Shown here one piece after another: positions 50,808 to 59,800 of a DNA stretch of 64,000 nucleotides; position 1 is the stretch's first letter; the number at the start of each line of letters is the position of its first letter. The notes under the pieces are model-generated. The model was not told where the DNA came from, made no database searches, and saw only the letters and a list, made by a program, of their open reading frames with translations. Origin of the DNA: Methanotrichaceae archaeon (GTDB lineage Archaea > Halobacteriota > Methanosarcinia > Methanotrichales > Methanotrichaceae); assembly GCA_013178225.1 (NCBI GenBank), contig JABLXE010000004.1, positions 1-64,000 on the forward strand. Reading direction: 5' to 3'. The position numbers and the translations under genes were made by a program.

Positions 50808-51647
50808 TTAGGGTACCATGCATCCGGCCGGCCCGTTGAAGACGATTCCTAGAAGGTTGTAGCTGCCGGCCAGTTCTGAGGAATCGCTCCTGAGGGGAAA
50901 GAATCGACCGACATTCACCGCAAAGCCTCCTATGTTTCGGTTCGAGTTCTCCTTTCCGGCATTTTGTGCCGCCTCGATGGATTTATTGGCATCGGAAAGC
51001 TTAGCGCTGAGATATTCCGGGCTTGAATAATCGATATCTGAAAGCGTTTTCTGGATCTCGTCCTCCATATTCGAGGAGAGGCTGAAGTTCCCGTTGACTC
51101 GAGCTTCTGAGAGGACGGTTGGGTGCATATTTGTATCCCTTTCAGTGATCTTTTGTTTGAGCGCTCCCTGTCCGCCTATATCGTAATTCGTGATTACCTG
51201 GTAGGACCCATAATCGTTTCTCATTAATTCAATGGAGCTATCTGTATATATCTCCTCTATTCTATTGATCGATGCTACATATTGCAGTGAATTATCAGTA
51301 AGCCCCACTTGATAGCGATTATTCATTGTTACCGGCAGAGCATCCAGCTTTTTTTCCGAATCGCCCCCAGGTATGCTCGCCGGGCCCTGGTCTGATTTAT
51401 TGTTGCTGGCGCTTCTCAGTGCGTACTTTGACCGGAACGACCCGGAAAGGGCATTCTGAAAATCGAAAGCCAGCGAATAATTTTGGGCTCCAAGGCCTTG
51501 CGCCAGATCTTTGGCATATGGTATATCGGTTCGAGTGTACAGGTCTCCACTGCCGTCAACGGCAATGGTCTGGTCGAACTTCAGCGCCTCGGCTCCGGAT
51601 AGTGAAAATATTATACATGATATCATAATAATATATTTCGGCTCCAT
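50808..51647 (-). CDS. exported protein of unknown function
   Basis: This 279-residue protein has a signal peptide (YIIMISCIIFSLSGAEA). The mature protein is largely polar, rich in Ser, Asn and Asp, and predicted to be beta-rich (DQTIAVDGSGDLYTRTDIPY, NRYQVGLTDNSLQYVASINR, GSYQVITNYDIGGQGALKQK). Several NXS/T sequons occur (NYS, NKS, NFS). Repeating short strands suggest a surface protein. I recognise no family. It is monocistronic, followed by the convergent end of the Cache gene. Confidence 0.65.
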   Translation of the reverse strand: MEPKYIIMISCIIFSLSGAEALKFDQTIAVDGSGDLYTRTDIPYAKDLAQGLGAQNYSLAFDFQNALSGSFRSKYALRSASNNKSDQGPASIPGGDSEKKLDALPVTMNNRYQVGLTDNSLQYVASINRIEEIYTDSSIELMRNDYGSYQVITNYDIGGQGALKQKITERDTNMHPTVLSEARVNGNFSLSSNMEDEIQKTLSDIDYSSPEYLSAKLSDANKSIEAAQNAGKENSNRNIGGFAVNVGRFFPLRSDSSELAGSYNLLGIVFNGPAGCMVP

Positions 51648-52154
51648 ATAGACATCACCTGATAAAGGTTGACTCCTATTTTTTCCTGGATGGTGCGCAT
51701 ATATTTATAACTTCTTGAAGACTTAATGACAATCAATTAATAATTTGATATCTAATTTGACATAACATAGAATTGTCGATGATAGTTATCCCTTTCAAGA
51801 GGATTGCGGCTGGAATTCCTACCTATATTATTGCAAAAGATGTTTTTGGTATTCATCTTGATTGGAATTGAATTGAGCATTTATCAAAGCTTAGCATAAT
51901 GTCTGATTGTCTGATCCAGCCGCCTTCTGGAAGAAATTGAAGCGATCCGAGGAATCAGGACAAGGCATCGTGTTCCGATTTTTAAAGAGTCTCGCAGTCC
52001 TCGCCAGCTTTATAATACGGGAGGGCAGCCTTTCCTTTGCAGCAACAGTAAAAATGATAACAGCAATATTGACGGATCGTTGAATGAGACAACTGATTTA
52101 TGGTATGCCTGACCGGATACTTGTCCCCCAGCTGCCAGATTCGAGAGAGCGAAG
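51648..52154. other. intergenic region between divergent genes
   Basis: About 500 AT-rich bases. TATA-like runs occur at about 51700-51712 for the minus-strand gene (ATATATTTATAAC) and at about 52009-52016 (TTTATAATAC) for the plus-strand exporter. No gene or RNA is supported. Confidence 0.4.
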
Positions 52155-53390
52155 ATGAACGCGCCTTCTGCTGCCAGAAGACAGAGATATCTGGGAGAGG
52201 CCGGGCTAATTGCGCTCATAACGTTTTTAAGCGCCTTTGTTCCGCTATCAACAGACCTCTATCTTCCTGCGCTTCCCGGAATGGCTCTGTACTTCGACGT
52301 GTCGGCAGATCTGGCAAACCTGACTTTAATTCTGTTCTTCGTCTTCTTTGGTGCAGGCACACTTCTCTGGGGACCGCTGAGCGACAAATACGGCCGCAGG
52401 CCTGTGCTGCTGATCGGGCTGTCCATATATTCCGCAGCAAGCCTGGCCTGTGCAGGCTCCTGGGATATCTATCATCTGATAGCATTTCGCATTCTGCAGG
52501 CCGTCGGGGGAAGCGGTGCCTTTGCTGTGGCCACAGCCATGATCAAAGATGTTTATGACAGCCGGAGCAGGGAGCCGATCCTGGCCTTTGTCCAGTCCAT
52601 GGTCTTGATATCCCCGGTGGCCGCTCCGGTTCTGGGCGCTTTGCTGCTGAAGTTCATGTCCTGGAGGGGAATCTTCTGGACGCTGGCCCTGATAGGTGTG
52701 CTGGCGCTGGCAGGAGCCGTCGCCCTGCAGGAGACCATAGACCAGCGCTACACGGGCTCCTTGCTGCAGTCCCTGGGAAGGCTGCAGGTGACTGCCAAAA
52801 ATCCCGCCTTTTCGTCGCTATTGCTCCTGTTTTCTCTGCCGAGCTTATCCTCGATGGCGTTTATAGCCTCATCATCCTACATCTACATAAACGGTTTTGG
52901 GCTCAGCGAGCAGGTGTACAGCTACTATTTCGCCGTGAACGCTTTGGGATTGGTCTTCGGCCCGATGCTCTACATGCGAATGTCCCGCAAATACAGACGG
53001 AGGTCGATTATTATCACCTGTTTTGCGGCGATATCCGCTAGCGGCCTGATGGTTTCAATTTTCGGCGGCTTTTCTCCCTGGATGCTGGCAATCGTGCTCC
53101 TGCCGGCGACCATCTCAGCCAGCTGTGTGCGGACTCCTGGCGTAAATCTGATGCTGGAGCAGCAGAGAGAGGACACGGGATCTGCTGCCGCCCTCATGAG
53201 CTGCTTTGGCATCTTCATGGGAAGCATCGGCATGACCGTGATATCCCTGAACTGGGGAAACACTATTCTGATCCTGGGGGTGATGAACGCCCTGGTGGGC
53301 CTGGCCTGCGTGGCTAGGTGGCTTCGCATCTCCCAAAAGCCCTATGTGACTCAAGTTCCGGAGAGATGCTCCGCTTTGGCGAGCAGGTAG
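52155..53390 (+). CDS. Bcr/CflA-type MFS drug exporter
   Basis: This 411-residue transporter has 12 membrane segments. It has STDLYLPALPGMALYFDVSA in segment 1, typical of the Bcr/CflA group, then the MFS loop GPLSDKYGRRPVLLIGLSIY, RILQAVGGSGAFAVATAMIKD, and PVAAPVLGALLLKFMSWRGIFW. Members export chloramphenicol, bicyclomycin or sulfonamides by proton exchange; the actual substrate is unknown. It is the second drug-exporter gene in the window, alongside the DHA2-type one at 42005-43627. It is monocistronic. Confidence 0.9.
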   Translation: MNAPSAARRQRYLGEAGLIALITFLSAFVPLSTDLYLPALPGMALYFDVSADLANLTLILFFVFFGAGTLLWGPLSDKYGRRPVLLIGLSIYSAASLACAGSWDIYHLIAFRILQAVGGSGAFAVATAMIKDVYDSRSREPILAFVQSMVLISPVAAPVLGALLLKFMSWRGIFWTLALIGVLALAGAVALQETIDQRYTGSLLQSLGRLQVTAKNPAFSSLLLLFSLPSLSSMAFIASSSYIYINGFGLSEQVYSYYFAVNALGLVFGPMLYMRMSRKYRRRSIIITCFAAISASGLMVSIFGGFSPWMLAIVLLPATISASCVRTPGVNLMLEQQREDTGSAAALMSCFGIFMGSIGMTVISLNWGNTILILGVMNALVGLACVARWLRISQKPYVTQVPERCSALASR

Positions 53391-53476
53391 GAAACTCCTG
53401 AAAAAGGCTTTAGCTTCAATATAGTGTCCCTGAAAGACGACTTATTTAAGGCATTTGGAAAAAAATCGAGAGCTGC

Positions 53477-54088
53477 TCACGGGCAGGGCAGGTAGAGGAT
53501 CGATTGATCTCCAGCCTGAATCTCAAAGCGCAGGTCTGAGTAGCCGACATAGGTCCCGGTCATCAGATAGGATGCCTGGGTCTTGGCGCTCTTCCTGGCC
53601 ATGCTGCCGATAGTGGCCATTCCGCGCACCTCTGAGTCGATGTCGTAGATGGAGACGTTGTCGTCCTGATAGACGTAAGTGTCCTTGATCAGGTCGGTCA
53701 GGTTGGTGTACCGCTCGGAGTAAACCGAGCCTACCTCGTAGTTCTTAGCGCACAGCACGTTTCGCAGATCGCTCTGGGTGAAGGTCAGAGGCGGAGTGTA
53801 GGGCTGGTAATCGAATTCAGTAGATGTCTTGTAGTAGAGTTCGTCCATGCTTGAGTCGCTGTAAACGTAAGTATCGACGGTCTTGGTGGCAATGCCGCTA
53901 CCGCTGCTGCCGGCTACCAGCTTGGCCCCCTTGTAGCCCATCTGGGTCTGAAGAACTCTCGAGTCCTGCATGTATCCCACTACGAAGACCCTGGACTTCT
54001 CACTGACGTTCTGGGCAGTCACTTCTTTTCCGCAGCAATTAAGCGTGAGGCAGGCAGCACAGAACCCAATAAGCAGGAGCAGCAGCAT
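53477..54088 (-). CDS. exported protein of unknown function
   Basis: I place the start at the ATG at 54088, which opens directly into a signal peptide (LLLLLIGFCAACLTLNC, with a lipobox-like LNCC); the frame is open 34 codons further up without signal-like sequence. The mature part of about 180 residues is Tyr- and Ser-rich and beta-like (TVDTYVYSDSSMDELYYKTS, DTYVYQDDNVSIYDIDSEV, GTYVGYSDLRFEIQAGDQ). It resembles the 50808-51647 protein in composition but not clearly in sequence. It is probably surface-bound, with unknown function. Confidence 0.65.
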   Translation of the reverse strand: MLLLLLIGFCAACLTLNCCGKEVTAQNVSEKSRVFVVGYMQDSRVLQTQMGYKGAKLVAGSSGSGIATKTVDTYVYSDSSMDELYYKTSTEFDYQPYTPPLTFTQSDLRNVLCAKNYEVGSVYSERYTNLTDLIKDTYVYQDDNVSIYDIDSEVRGMATIGSMARKSAKTQASYLMTGTYVGYSDLRFEIQAGDQSILYLPCP

Positions 54089-54193
54089 TTTTCTCGTCAG
54101 GATGCCTCTTTCCCCCAATGCAACCAAAGTGAGGGTCCTACAGATATAAATCTGATCCTCCAGGCTTGCGGACCCCCAGGGTATTTCCATGAT

Positions 54194-54904
54194 CTACAGA
54201 AGCTCGGACAGCATCTGTCTCTTAGGCCCGGCTCTCTCCCGGATCAGGAATTTGGGACGGAGCCTTCCCCGTGTCCTGACCCGGGCGTAGATCATCATCA
54301 TGTCGCTCCTGCCCTTCAGCTGGTTCAAGAGCTCTTCCAGGTCCTCTCGTTCGTCCTGGTTCAGCTCAATCCAATCCTCCCGTCCTGTGAGCCAGTCGAA
54401 GACCAGAACCCGGAACAGCGTCTTGATGTGATGCATCTTCCCTGAAAAGCGGTCCTCTTCGCATCTGATGCCGGCTGCGTACTCAACCGGCCCCAGGAAT
54501 TGCGGGCATCTGTCGTCGGGACAGCACAGGCCCAAATCACCGATTCCGGGATCGGGATAGCCCCGGCTCTGTTTTTTCAGAGTTTCGCACTTGGGGCAGT
54601 GAAGTTTGGAGAACCATTCGTAAAATATCCGCTCCTCGACCGGGGTCACACTTTGCCACAGCTCTTTGGCCTGGGGCTCTTTCCAGCCAGCCTGGCCCAG
54701 AAAAGCGGCCAGAATGGCGGCCTTTCGATGCTGCCCGGCCTTCGTCTCCCCTTTCTGAATTATGTTTCTGATGCAGGGCGGAAAACGCTCCAAGCCTACT
54801 GGATCCGACGATATCCACAGCATCTCCTCTCGCTGCTCTATCTTCAGCACAGAGATCGGGGTCTCTGCTTCCTCCCCGGTCGTCGCCGCCCTGGCAGCAG
54901 GCAT
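54194..54904 (-). CDS. protein resembling the Fe-S domain of the primase large subunit (PriL-like)
   Basis: This 236-residue protein resembles the C-terminal iron-sulfur domain of archaeal/eukaryotic primase large subunits. LERFPPCIRNIIQKG carries Cys44, KCETLKK has Cys106, GDLGLC has Cys127 and DRC has Cys133. Order and context match the four 4Fe-4S cysteines of PriL (PPC, C-x2-MK, GLC, C). The helical segment AAILAAFLGQAGWK between the first two is also PriL-like. The N-terminal PriL domain is missing. The start at 54904 is chosen because it lies 5 bases after the MMP14 stop; longer frames would overlap it. It is co-transcribed with MMP14. Confidence 0.6.
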   Translation of the reverse strand: MPAARAATTGEEAETPISVLKIEQREEMLWISSDPVGLERFPPCIRNIIQKGETKAGQHRKAAILAAFLGQAGWKEPQAKELWQSVTPVEERIFYEWFSKLHCPKCETLKKQSRGYPDPGIGDLGLCCPDDRCPQFLGPVEYAAGIRCEEDRFSGKMHHIKTLFRVLVFDWLTGREDWIELNQDEREDLEELLNQLKGRSDMMMIYARVRTRGRLRPKFLIRERAGPKRQMLSELL

Positions 54905-54909
54905 CTTAG

Positions 54910-56427
54910 CTAGTCGTGCCCTCCCTTGAAGTAGTCGTGAGTATCCCGGTCGGGCTTGGCGGACTGTGGTATGGGCATTGCCCCCTTGCTGGATTCGAGG
55001 TTTATTCTCTCCCGGAGGATGCACTTTCCACCTCTTAATCCACCCAGCGGATTCTTGGGAGTTCCCATGGAGTTCATGCAGCGTGCCATCACCGCAGCGC
55101 CCCGCGCCAGGCCGTCGTCCACGAATACGACATGTTTTTCAGGCGAATCGTAGAGTCCGAGCTTTTCGATCTCTTCCAGAATCAGGGTTGGCTTGTTGCC
55201 GCTGATCCCGGCCCGGCCGGTCACGCCCAGTGCGGTCTTGCCGGTGACTATTCCCTCTTCCACACCCACCTGGACCAGCCTCCTGGCCATGCGGGCACAG
55301 ACCATATCCAGCACCGCAAACAGCGTCTTGAGGCCTTTGGAGCGGTTGATCTCGGCTCCGATCTCCGATAGTTTGCCGAGGTCGCTGCCGTTGACTCCCA
55401 CATCGCAGCCTATCAGCACCACGTTGTTCAGGCGGGCCGCCTCGGGACATACCGGCACCAGGCCGTATTTATTGCGGCTTGGGGGAACCTTTTCTATTAT
55501 TATGAGATCATCAATCCGGTCGGCATACTGCTTGGCATCCTTTCCATAATCGGGCTTGATCTTTGAATCGAAGATGTCGAGAGTGGCTCCGGTCTGTCTG
55601 TCCACCAGCCCGGTTCCCTGAACCACTGCATCCGGAATGGCGCCTGCGAGGCCCAGCAGGTTGCCGATGGTATGAGCATAGGGCAGCTCCTCGCTGGTCA
55701 CGCGTCCGTCCAGTGTGGTGCCGAAGTCCATGGAGAGACAGGGATTGCGATAGTCGACATCGGTCCAGCGGCTGCCCTCTTTGATTCCCGCTGTGGCCAG
55801 CTCGCCCTCCATCTCGTTGGCCACCACCTCGACACCGGTTGATCCCTGCGGAGGAAAACAAGATGCTACCGCCCCGTTAAATACGATCCGCTCGATCAGG
55901 GTGAAGCGTTTGAACTTGTCCTGGATGTTGTGGATGGACATGGCCGGGGTCATCAGCCGTGGAGGAACGCCGGCCATCAGACAGCCTTCGGCCAGGGCCT
56001 GAATGAATATGCCTACCTGCTCTGGGGATTCCAGCTCGGCCACCACTCCTGTGGATCGCACCACGAAGTGCAGGTCGGTCTTGATGTCCAGCCTGGCCTG
56101 GTCGTGGCTTTCGATCAGGGTATCTCTCACCAGCTCGGCCACCGATTCCTTGGTCAGAGCTGTTCCATTGATGGTATGGGCAAAGATCTCTTCGCCGGCC
56201 TTCGGCCGTCTCACCTCTCGGGTCATGCGGACTGTCTTGTTTACGATGTAGGTCCTGCCGGTGTTCATATCGGTAGCTGTGAGAATGCTCTTGGTGGTGG
56301 TGTTTCCCACTTCCACCGAGGCCACGATGTAATAGGGCTTGCTCCTCAAGTCGAGGTAGTTTACCGGAGGACTCTCCGCGATTCTGGGCTTGGGCTTGGA
56401 TTTAAAGAGACGACGGGCGAAGTTCAT
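54910..56427 (-). CDS. methanogenesis marker protein 14
   Basis: This 505-residue protein is of the MMP14 family, found essentially only in methanogens. The family hallmark ASKHA-like phosphate loop reads VEVGNTTTKSILTATD (38-53). SMDFGTTLDGRVTSEELPYA, IPDAVVQGTGLVDRQTGATLD and LGVTGRAGISGNKPTLILEE are further conserved blocks, and the ATPase-like fold resembles corrinoid-protein-reactivating enzymes. The function is unproven; a role in activating methanogenic enzymes is inferred from the fold and taxonomic distribution. It is followed directly by the PriL-like gene and preceded, 176 bases upstream, by mch. Confidence 0.93.
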   Translation of the reverse strand: MNFARRLFKSKPKPRIAESPPVNYLDLRSKPYYIVASVEVGNTTTKSILTATDMNTGRTYIVNKTVRMTREVRRPKAGEEIFAHTINGTALTKESVAELVRDTLIESHDQARLDIKTDLHFVVRSTGVVAELESPEQVGIFIQALAEGCLMAGVPPRLMTPAMSIHNIQDKFKRFTLIERIVFNGAVASCFPPQGSTGVEVVANEMEGELATAGIKEGSRWTDVDYRNPCLSMDFGTTLDGRVTSEELPYAHTIGNLLGLAGAIPDAVVQGTGLVDRQTGATLDIFDSKIKPDYGKDAKQYADRIDDLIIIEKVPPSRNKYGLVPVCPEAARLNNVVLIGCDVGVNGSDLGKLSEIGAEINRSKGLKTLFAVLDMVCARMARRLVQVGVEEGIVTGKTALGVTGRAGISGNKPTLILEEIEKLGLYDSPEKHVVFVDDGLARGAAVMARCMNSMGTPKNPLGGLRGGKCILRERINLESSKGAMPIPQSAKPDRDTHDYFKGGHD

Positions 56428-56603
56428 ATGGGTGAGGAGTTACATGGCAGAGGTTAAAACCTTTGGGTGCCTGAAAATGACCGTGATGAAAAATCTTCAA
56501 TGTCCGGGCCGAAGAAGAGACCGTGAAAAAGACTTTTAATTGATATGTTATGCAGCCGAGCACCAGAATTAGAGAAAGCGCCAGAATAAAGAAAATTGAA
56601 AGT

Positions 56604-57578
56604 TCAGTGCGTCTGATTCACGGCCTCGATGTTGAACGATTCCATCAGCACATCGGGGTTTATGCGGCCGCTTACAAACGTCCGCCGGGATTTGAGTTCG
56701 TTCATCACCACTCTGGCCGGTGCGAACATGTTGTGGTCCACTTTGAAGAAGTCGAATCCTGCAGCTTTGAACGTCTTATAGAATGGTGCGCCGTAGTCCC
56801 GTGAGGCCTCCGAGGGCATGCCTTTCAGGTACTGCTGCAGCTCCTCTGGATCCTCGTACTTGAGAGTGTAGTAGGTCTCGCCCCCGTAGATAATGGCATC
56901 GTTTGATGAGCCCATGCACATGGTGGCGTCTCCCATGATGGGCGAGATGGGCGCTTTTCCCCAGCCGCTCGTGATGGCGTTGATATCGAAGCCCATGGTA
57001 AAGAGCTTGTGAAGGCCCGTCTCCACCACCCGGGCCGAGACCTGGACCAGCCCGGCGATAGAGTCGGTAGGGGCAACCGCAAGCCTCAGGTCAGCGGGGT
57101 CGATGCCGCACTTTTCGGCGATGTGGGAGGCGACCTTGGAGTCGGGCAGCTTGTTGGACTCCAGAACCAGAACGCCCACATCCGAGAACTCCTCGAAGCC
57201 CAGCTTCTCGTAGAGGTCTTTGGTCTTTCTGGCCAGCACCCGTGCCGGCCCGCTGCCCATAGCGAAGTACTTGTCCACCTTAATCTGCCACATGGCACAT
57301 TGAGAGGCCATGCAGGAGATGGCCGGGTGGTCGGTTGTGACCTGGACTCCCGGAATGGATATGCCCTTGACATCGCAGGGTATGATCTGAATGTCGGCCA
57401 GATCGGCCATGCACAGGCGGCTGAGGTAAATTCCCGCCCAAAGCCCGCCTTCGGCTTCGACGCCGGCATCTACCACTACTGTTCCATTGTCGAGTTCGTG
57501 AACTTGAATCTTCAGATCCTCTTCGAAGTCCAGCATCTCTTCGAAGGCTTCGAATCCGGTTTCGTTAATTGCCATCAT
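56604..57578 (-). CDS. mch: methenyl-tetrahydromethanopterin cyclohydrolase
   Basis: This cytoplasmic enzyme converts 5,10-methenyl-H4MPT (or the sarcinapterin form) and 5-formyl-H4MPT in the C1 pathway. The 324-residue length is normal. Family blocks are GVEAEGGLWAGIYLSRLCMA, QVTTDHPAISCMASQCAMW, SGPARVLARKTKDLYEKLG, LAVAPTDSIAGLVQVSARVV, MGFDINAITSGWGKAPISPI, and DFFKVDHNMFAPARV. The reading frame extends to 57668, but the ATG at 57578 (or the adjacent 57575) follows a GGTGA ribosome binding site and matches the usual start of the family. In an aceticlastic methanogen the enzyme works in the oxidative or biosynthetic direction. Confidence 0.97.
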   Translation of the reverse strand: MMAINETGFEAFEEMLDFEEDLKIQVHELDNGTVVVDAGVEAEGGLWAGIYLSRLCMADLADIQIIPCDVKGISIPGVQVTTDHPAISCMASQCAMWQIKVDKYFAMGSGPARVLARKTKDLYEKLGFEEFSDVGVLVLESNKLPDSKVASHIAEKCGIDPADLRLAVAPTDSIAGLVQVSARVVETGLHKLFTMGFDINAITSGWGKAPISPIMGDATMCMGSSNDAIIYGGETYYTLKYEDPEELQQYLKGMPSEASRDYGAPFYKTFKAAGFDFFKVDHNMFAPARVVMNELKSRRTFVSGRINPDVLMESFNIEAVNQTH

Positions 57579-57698
57579 GCCCGTGGTCACCTGACCCAAT
57601 CCAGAAAAGCAAAAATCCATATAAATTTGGCGATGAAAGGGCACCGGAGATCCGGGCCTAAAGGACAAAAAGGATATTGCCGGCTTTTGTTGTCCGGC

Positions 57699-58190
57699 TC
57701 AGCAGGACTGATCTCTGGACCTGGTTTGATCCTGGGCCTGACTGCCCTGTCCGCTTCCCGAAGCCTGACCTGCACCTGTGCTTTGAGCGGCACCGGACTG
57801 AATGCCCGTGGGCTCAGCTGCGTTCTGTCCAGAGGCTCCCATGGCCTGTGTGGCAGCACCTGATGACGGTCCGATGCTCAGCTGGGTCTGGCTCATGGTT
57901 TGATTCATAGTCTGGTTCATAGTCTGATTCATGAGCTGCAGCATGGTCTGGTTCTGCTGGCAGATGCCGCCCTGACAGCAAGTTCCGTTGCCAAAGCAGC
58001 AGGTTTCATCGGCATAGCAGAGGCCGCCACTCCAGCATCCTCCTTCTGCGCAGCAGGTGCCATTGCCGTAGCACATGGCGCTTCCATTCGCCATCTGCAC
58101 GCCTTCTCCACAAGGTCCCATGCACTGTCCGAAAGCCAGTCCGACTCCGAAAAACATCAACGCTAAGGCTGCGACTAAATATTTGCTCAT
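57699..58190 (-). CDS. exported Cys-rich, sequon-rich protein
   Basis: This 163-residue protein has GGTGAC four bases before the ATG at 58190 and a signal peptide ending GLAFGQ. Residues 23-77 hold 12 cysteines in a repeating pattern (CYGNGTCCAEGGCWSGGLCY, then CCFGNGTCCQGGIC). This implies a disulfide-knotted or metal-binding module. Residues 79-103 are NQTM repeats, giving four N-glycosylation sequons in a row, plus three more in the Cys module. A Gln/Ser/Gly/Ala tail ends in a single Cys, which could link the chain to a partner. It is probably a surface glycoprotein of unknown function. It is close to mch but has its own promoter. Confidence 0.75.
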   Translation of the reverse strand: MSKYLVAALALMFFGVGLAFGQCMGPCGEGVQMANGSAMCYGNGTCCAEGGCWSGGLCYADETCCFGNGTCCQGGICQQNQTMLQLMNQTMNQTMNQTMSQTQLSIGPSSGAATQAMGASGQNAAEPTGIQSGAAQSTGAGQASGSGQGSQAQDQTRSRDQSC

Positions 58191-58472
58191 TTTTGTCACC
58201 CGATCTCCCCAATCCGGCCTTACCCTACCGCCTTTGTCGATATTTCTCATATTATAAATAATCTATCCTACGTCATCAGTCGAAAAGCAGGAGACAAAAC
58301 CATTCCTTGGAAAAATCATTCGATACCATGTGAGAGCTGCAAAAGCCTTCTGCGGCGGGCTATTCAGATGAGGACCCAAAGCCTATTTACATACATAGGA
58401 CTAATAAGCAAGATCAATAGACAAGACCTACCTATAACCCAGATCTTCAAGACTTCGTGGTGATGATTGGTT

Positions 58473-59159
58473 ATGATGCTTAAATTCACGACTCTTGCAG
58501 CCCTTCTGCTTCTTCTGATCTCCTGCAATTCGGTTGCGCAGGAGGCCGAATTGGCCCCGAAAAATGAGAGCGCTTTTGCTGATGTTCAGTTGGCGATAAA
58601 CGAGACCGCTTCAACTGCTGCGGCAGCGTCAGAATATGCAGCTCCGGCGAATCTGGCGGGCATATGGAAGGTTATGATGAATGGAGATGAGATCACCATG
58701 GCCGTCACCCAATCCGGAAGCGCGCTGCAGGGTCAGTGTAAATCGGAGGCGGGAACGCCATGGAACGGAGTCGTCTCCGGCCAGATCGCAGGAAACGGGG
58801 CCAGCATTGCTATAGCTGCAGCTCCAGGAGATCTGCTTACCTCGACGGTCCTTTCTGGCACCGTTAATGGAGACTTGATGGAGGGCGGGTTTGCAGCCGC
58901 TGATGGAGAAGGCCATCTCAGCCAGGGGGATTTCTCGGCTGAGAGGATCAACATCGATGTGGAACTGTACGTTCCGGCAAAGGTGGCGGAGACCGCTTCT
59001 CCTGCTCCTGTTGCGGTCACATCTGCAACCGAATACCAGCCTTCAAGTCAGGTCCAGAGCCAAGCCGCTGTCCAGAGCCAGGGAAGGACCTTCAACGATG
59101 TTAGAGTTCTGGCCAAGGGTATAGACCCCAATATCATGCCGCCCAGCGCCCCGCTTTGA
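58473..59159 (+). CDS. exported protein of unknown function
   Basis: This 228-residue protein starts at an ATG eight bases after GGTGAT. Its signal peptide ends ISCNSVAQE, with a Cys that might be lipidated. The mature domain resembles small beta-barrel proteins of secreted type (LAGIWKVMMNGDEITMAVTQ, GQCKSEAGTPWNGVVSGQIA, TSTVLSGTVNGDLMEGGF), with repeated Gly-containing strands. A Gln/Ser linker (QVQSQAAVQSQ) precedes a short tail. The function is unknown; it may be part of the cell surface, like the Cys-rich protein encoded divergently. Confidence 0.7.
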   Translation: MMLKFTTLAALLLLLISCNSVAQEAELAPKNESAFADVQLAINETASTAAAASEYAAPANLAGIWKVMMNGDEITMAVTQSGSALQGQCKSEAGTPWNGVVSGQIAGNGASIAIAAAPGDLLTSTVLSGTVNGDLMEGGFAAADGEGHLSQGDFSAERINIDVELYVPAKVAETASPAPVAVTSATEYQPSSQVQSQAAVQSQGRTFNDVRVLAKGIDPNIMPPSAPL

Positions 59160-59800
59160 TGGCCCTTCTTTTTGGAGGAAGGTGTGTTCAGCGAAAAAAG
59201 GCTTGGAGGACCCATCTGACCAATCATCTTTCGGGCCTCAAATAGGATAGCCCGGGACCGCAAGCCTTGAATATCCCTCCGGGACCGGTCTCGCTCAGCT
59301 GGCCCTGCTACGCTGGGCTGGAGCATTCAACCTGCAGCTCAATCAGATTTTGCGAAAGCTCTCCTGTCGATCTTTGCTCCATTCTTCTCAACGTTCATCT
59401 GATGAAGGCCCAGATCTGATTCATACATCCTGCCCCTTTTCTCCTCCAAGTAAAACCGCCCTTGGCTGTAGGTCCGGAGAGGTTTTGCCAGAAGGTTGTA
59501 GTAGCCATCCATGAGCGGCCTTTAATAGCGATTGATTCAGGATTCAGGAATATTCTCTGGAATCTCCCCCCGCGTTCGACATTTTTATATTTTAAGTTGA
59601 ATAGCATGCAACAAGCTGCAGGGCATTGAACTTAAAAATAAAAAAGGATTATTAATTTATTGGTCATGGATAAGATCAAGATGCGCGAGGTTCTTTTCAT
59701 ATTCTGCCTGAGGGTTGGACGGCCTCATAACTCCGAATTCCCAAAGTAATAACTTACTCAAAGCGATGCTCTTATCTCACATAAAAGCCAAGAAATCATT
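59160..59800. other. intergenic region before the PAC2 gene
   Basis: About 640 bases. A 70-residue minus-strand open frame at 59395-59607 has protein-like composition but no ribosome binding site, and I do not recognise it; it may be a relic. The AT-rich right end (59630-59800) holds the PAC2 promoter, with CACATAAAAG at 59779-59788. No other element is visible. Confidence 0.4.

Noticed and set aside
59395-59607. 70-codon minus-strand frame with protein-like composition
   Set aside because: No start signal and no recognisable family; could be a relic, but support is too weak for a gene call.
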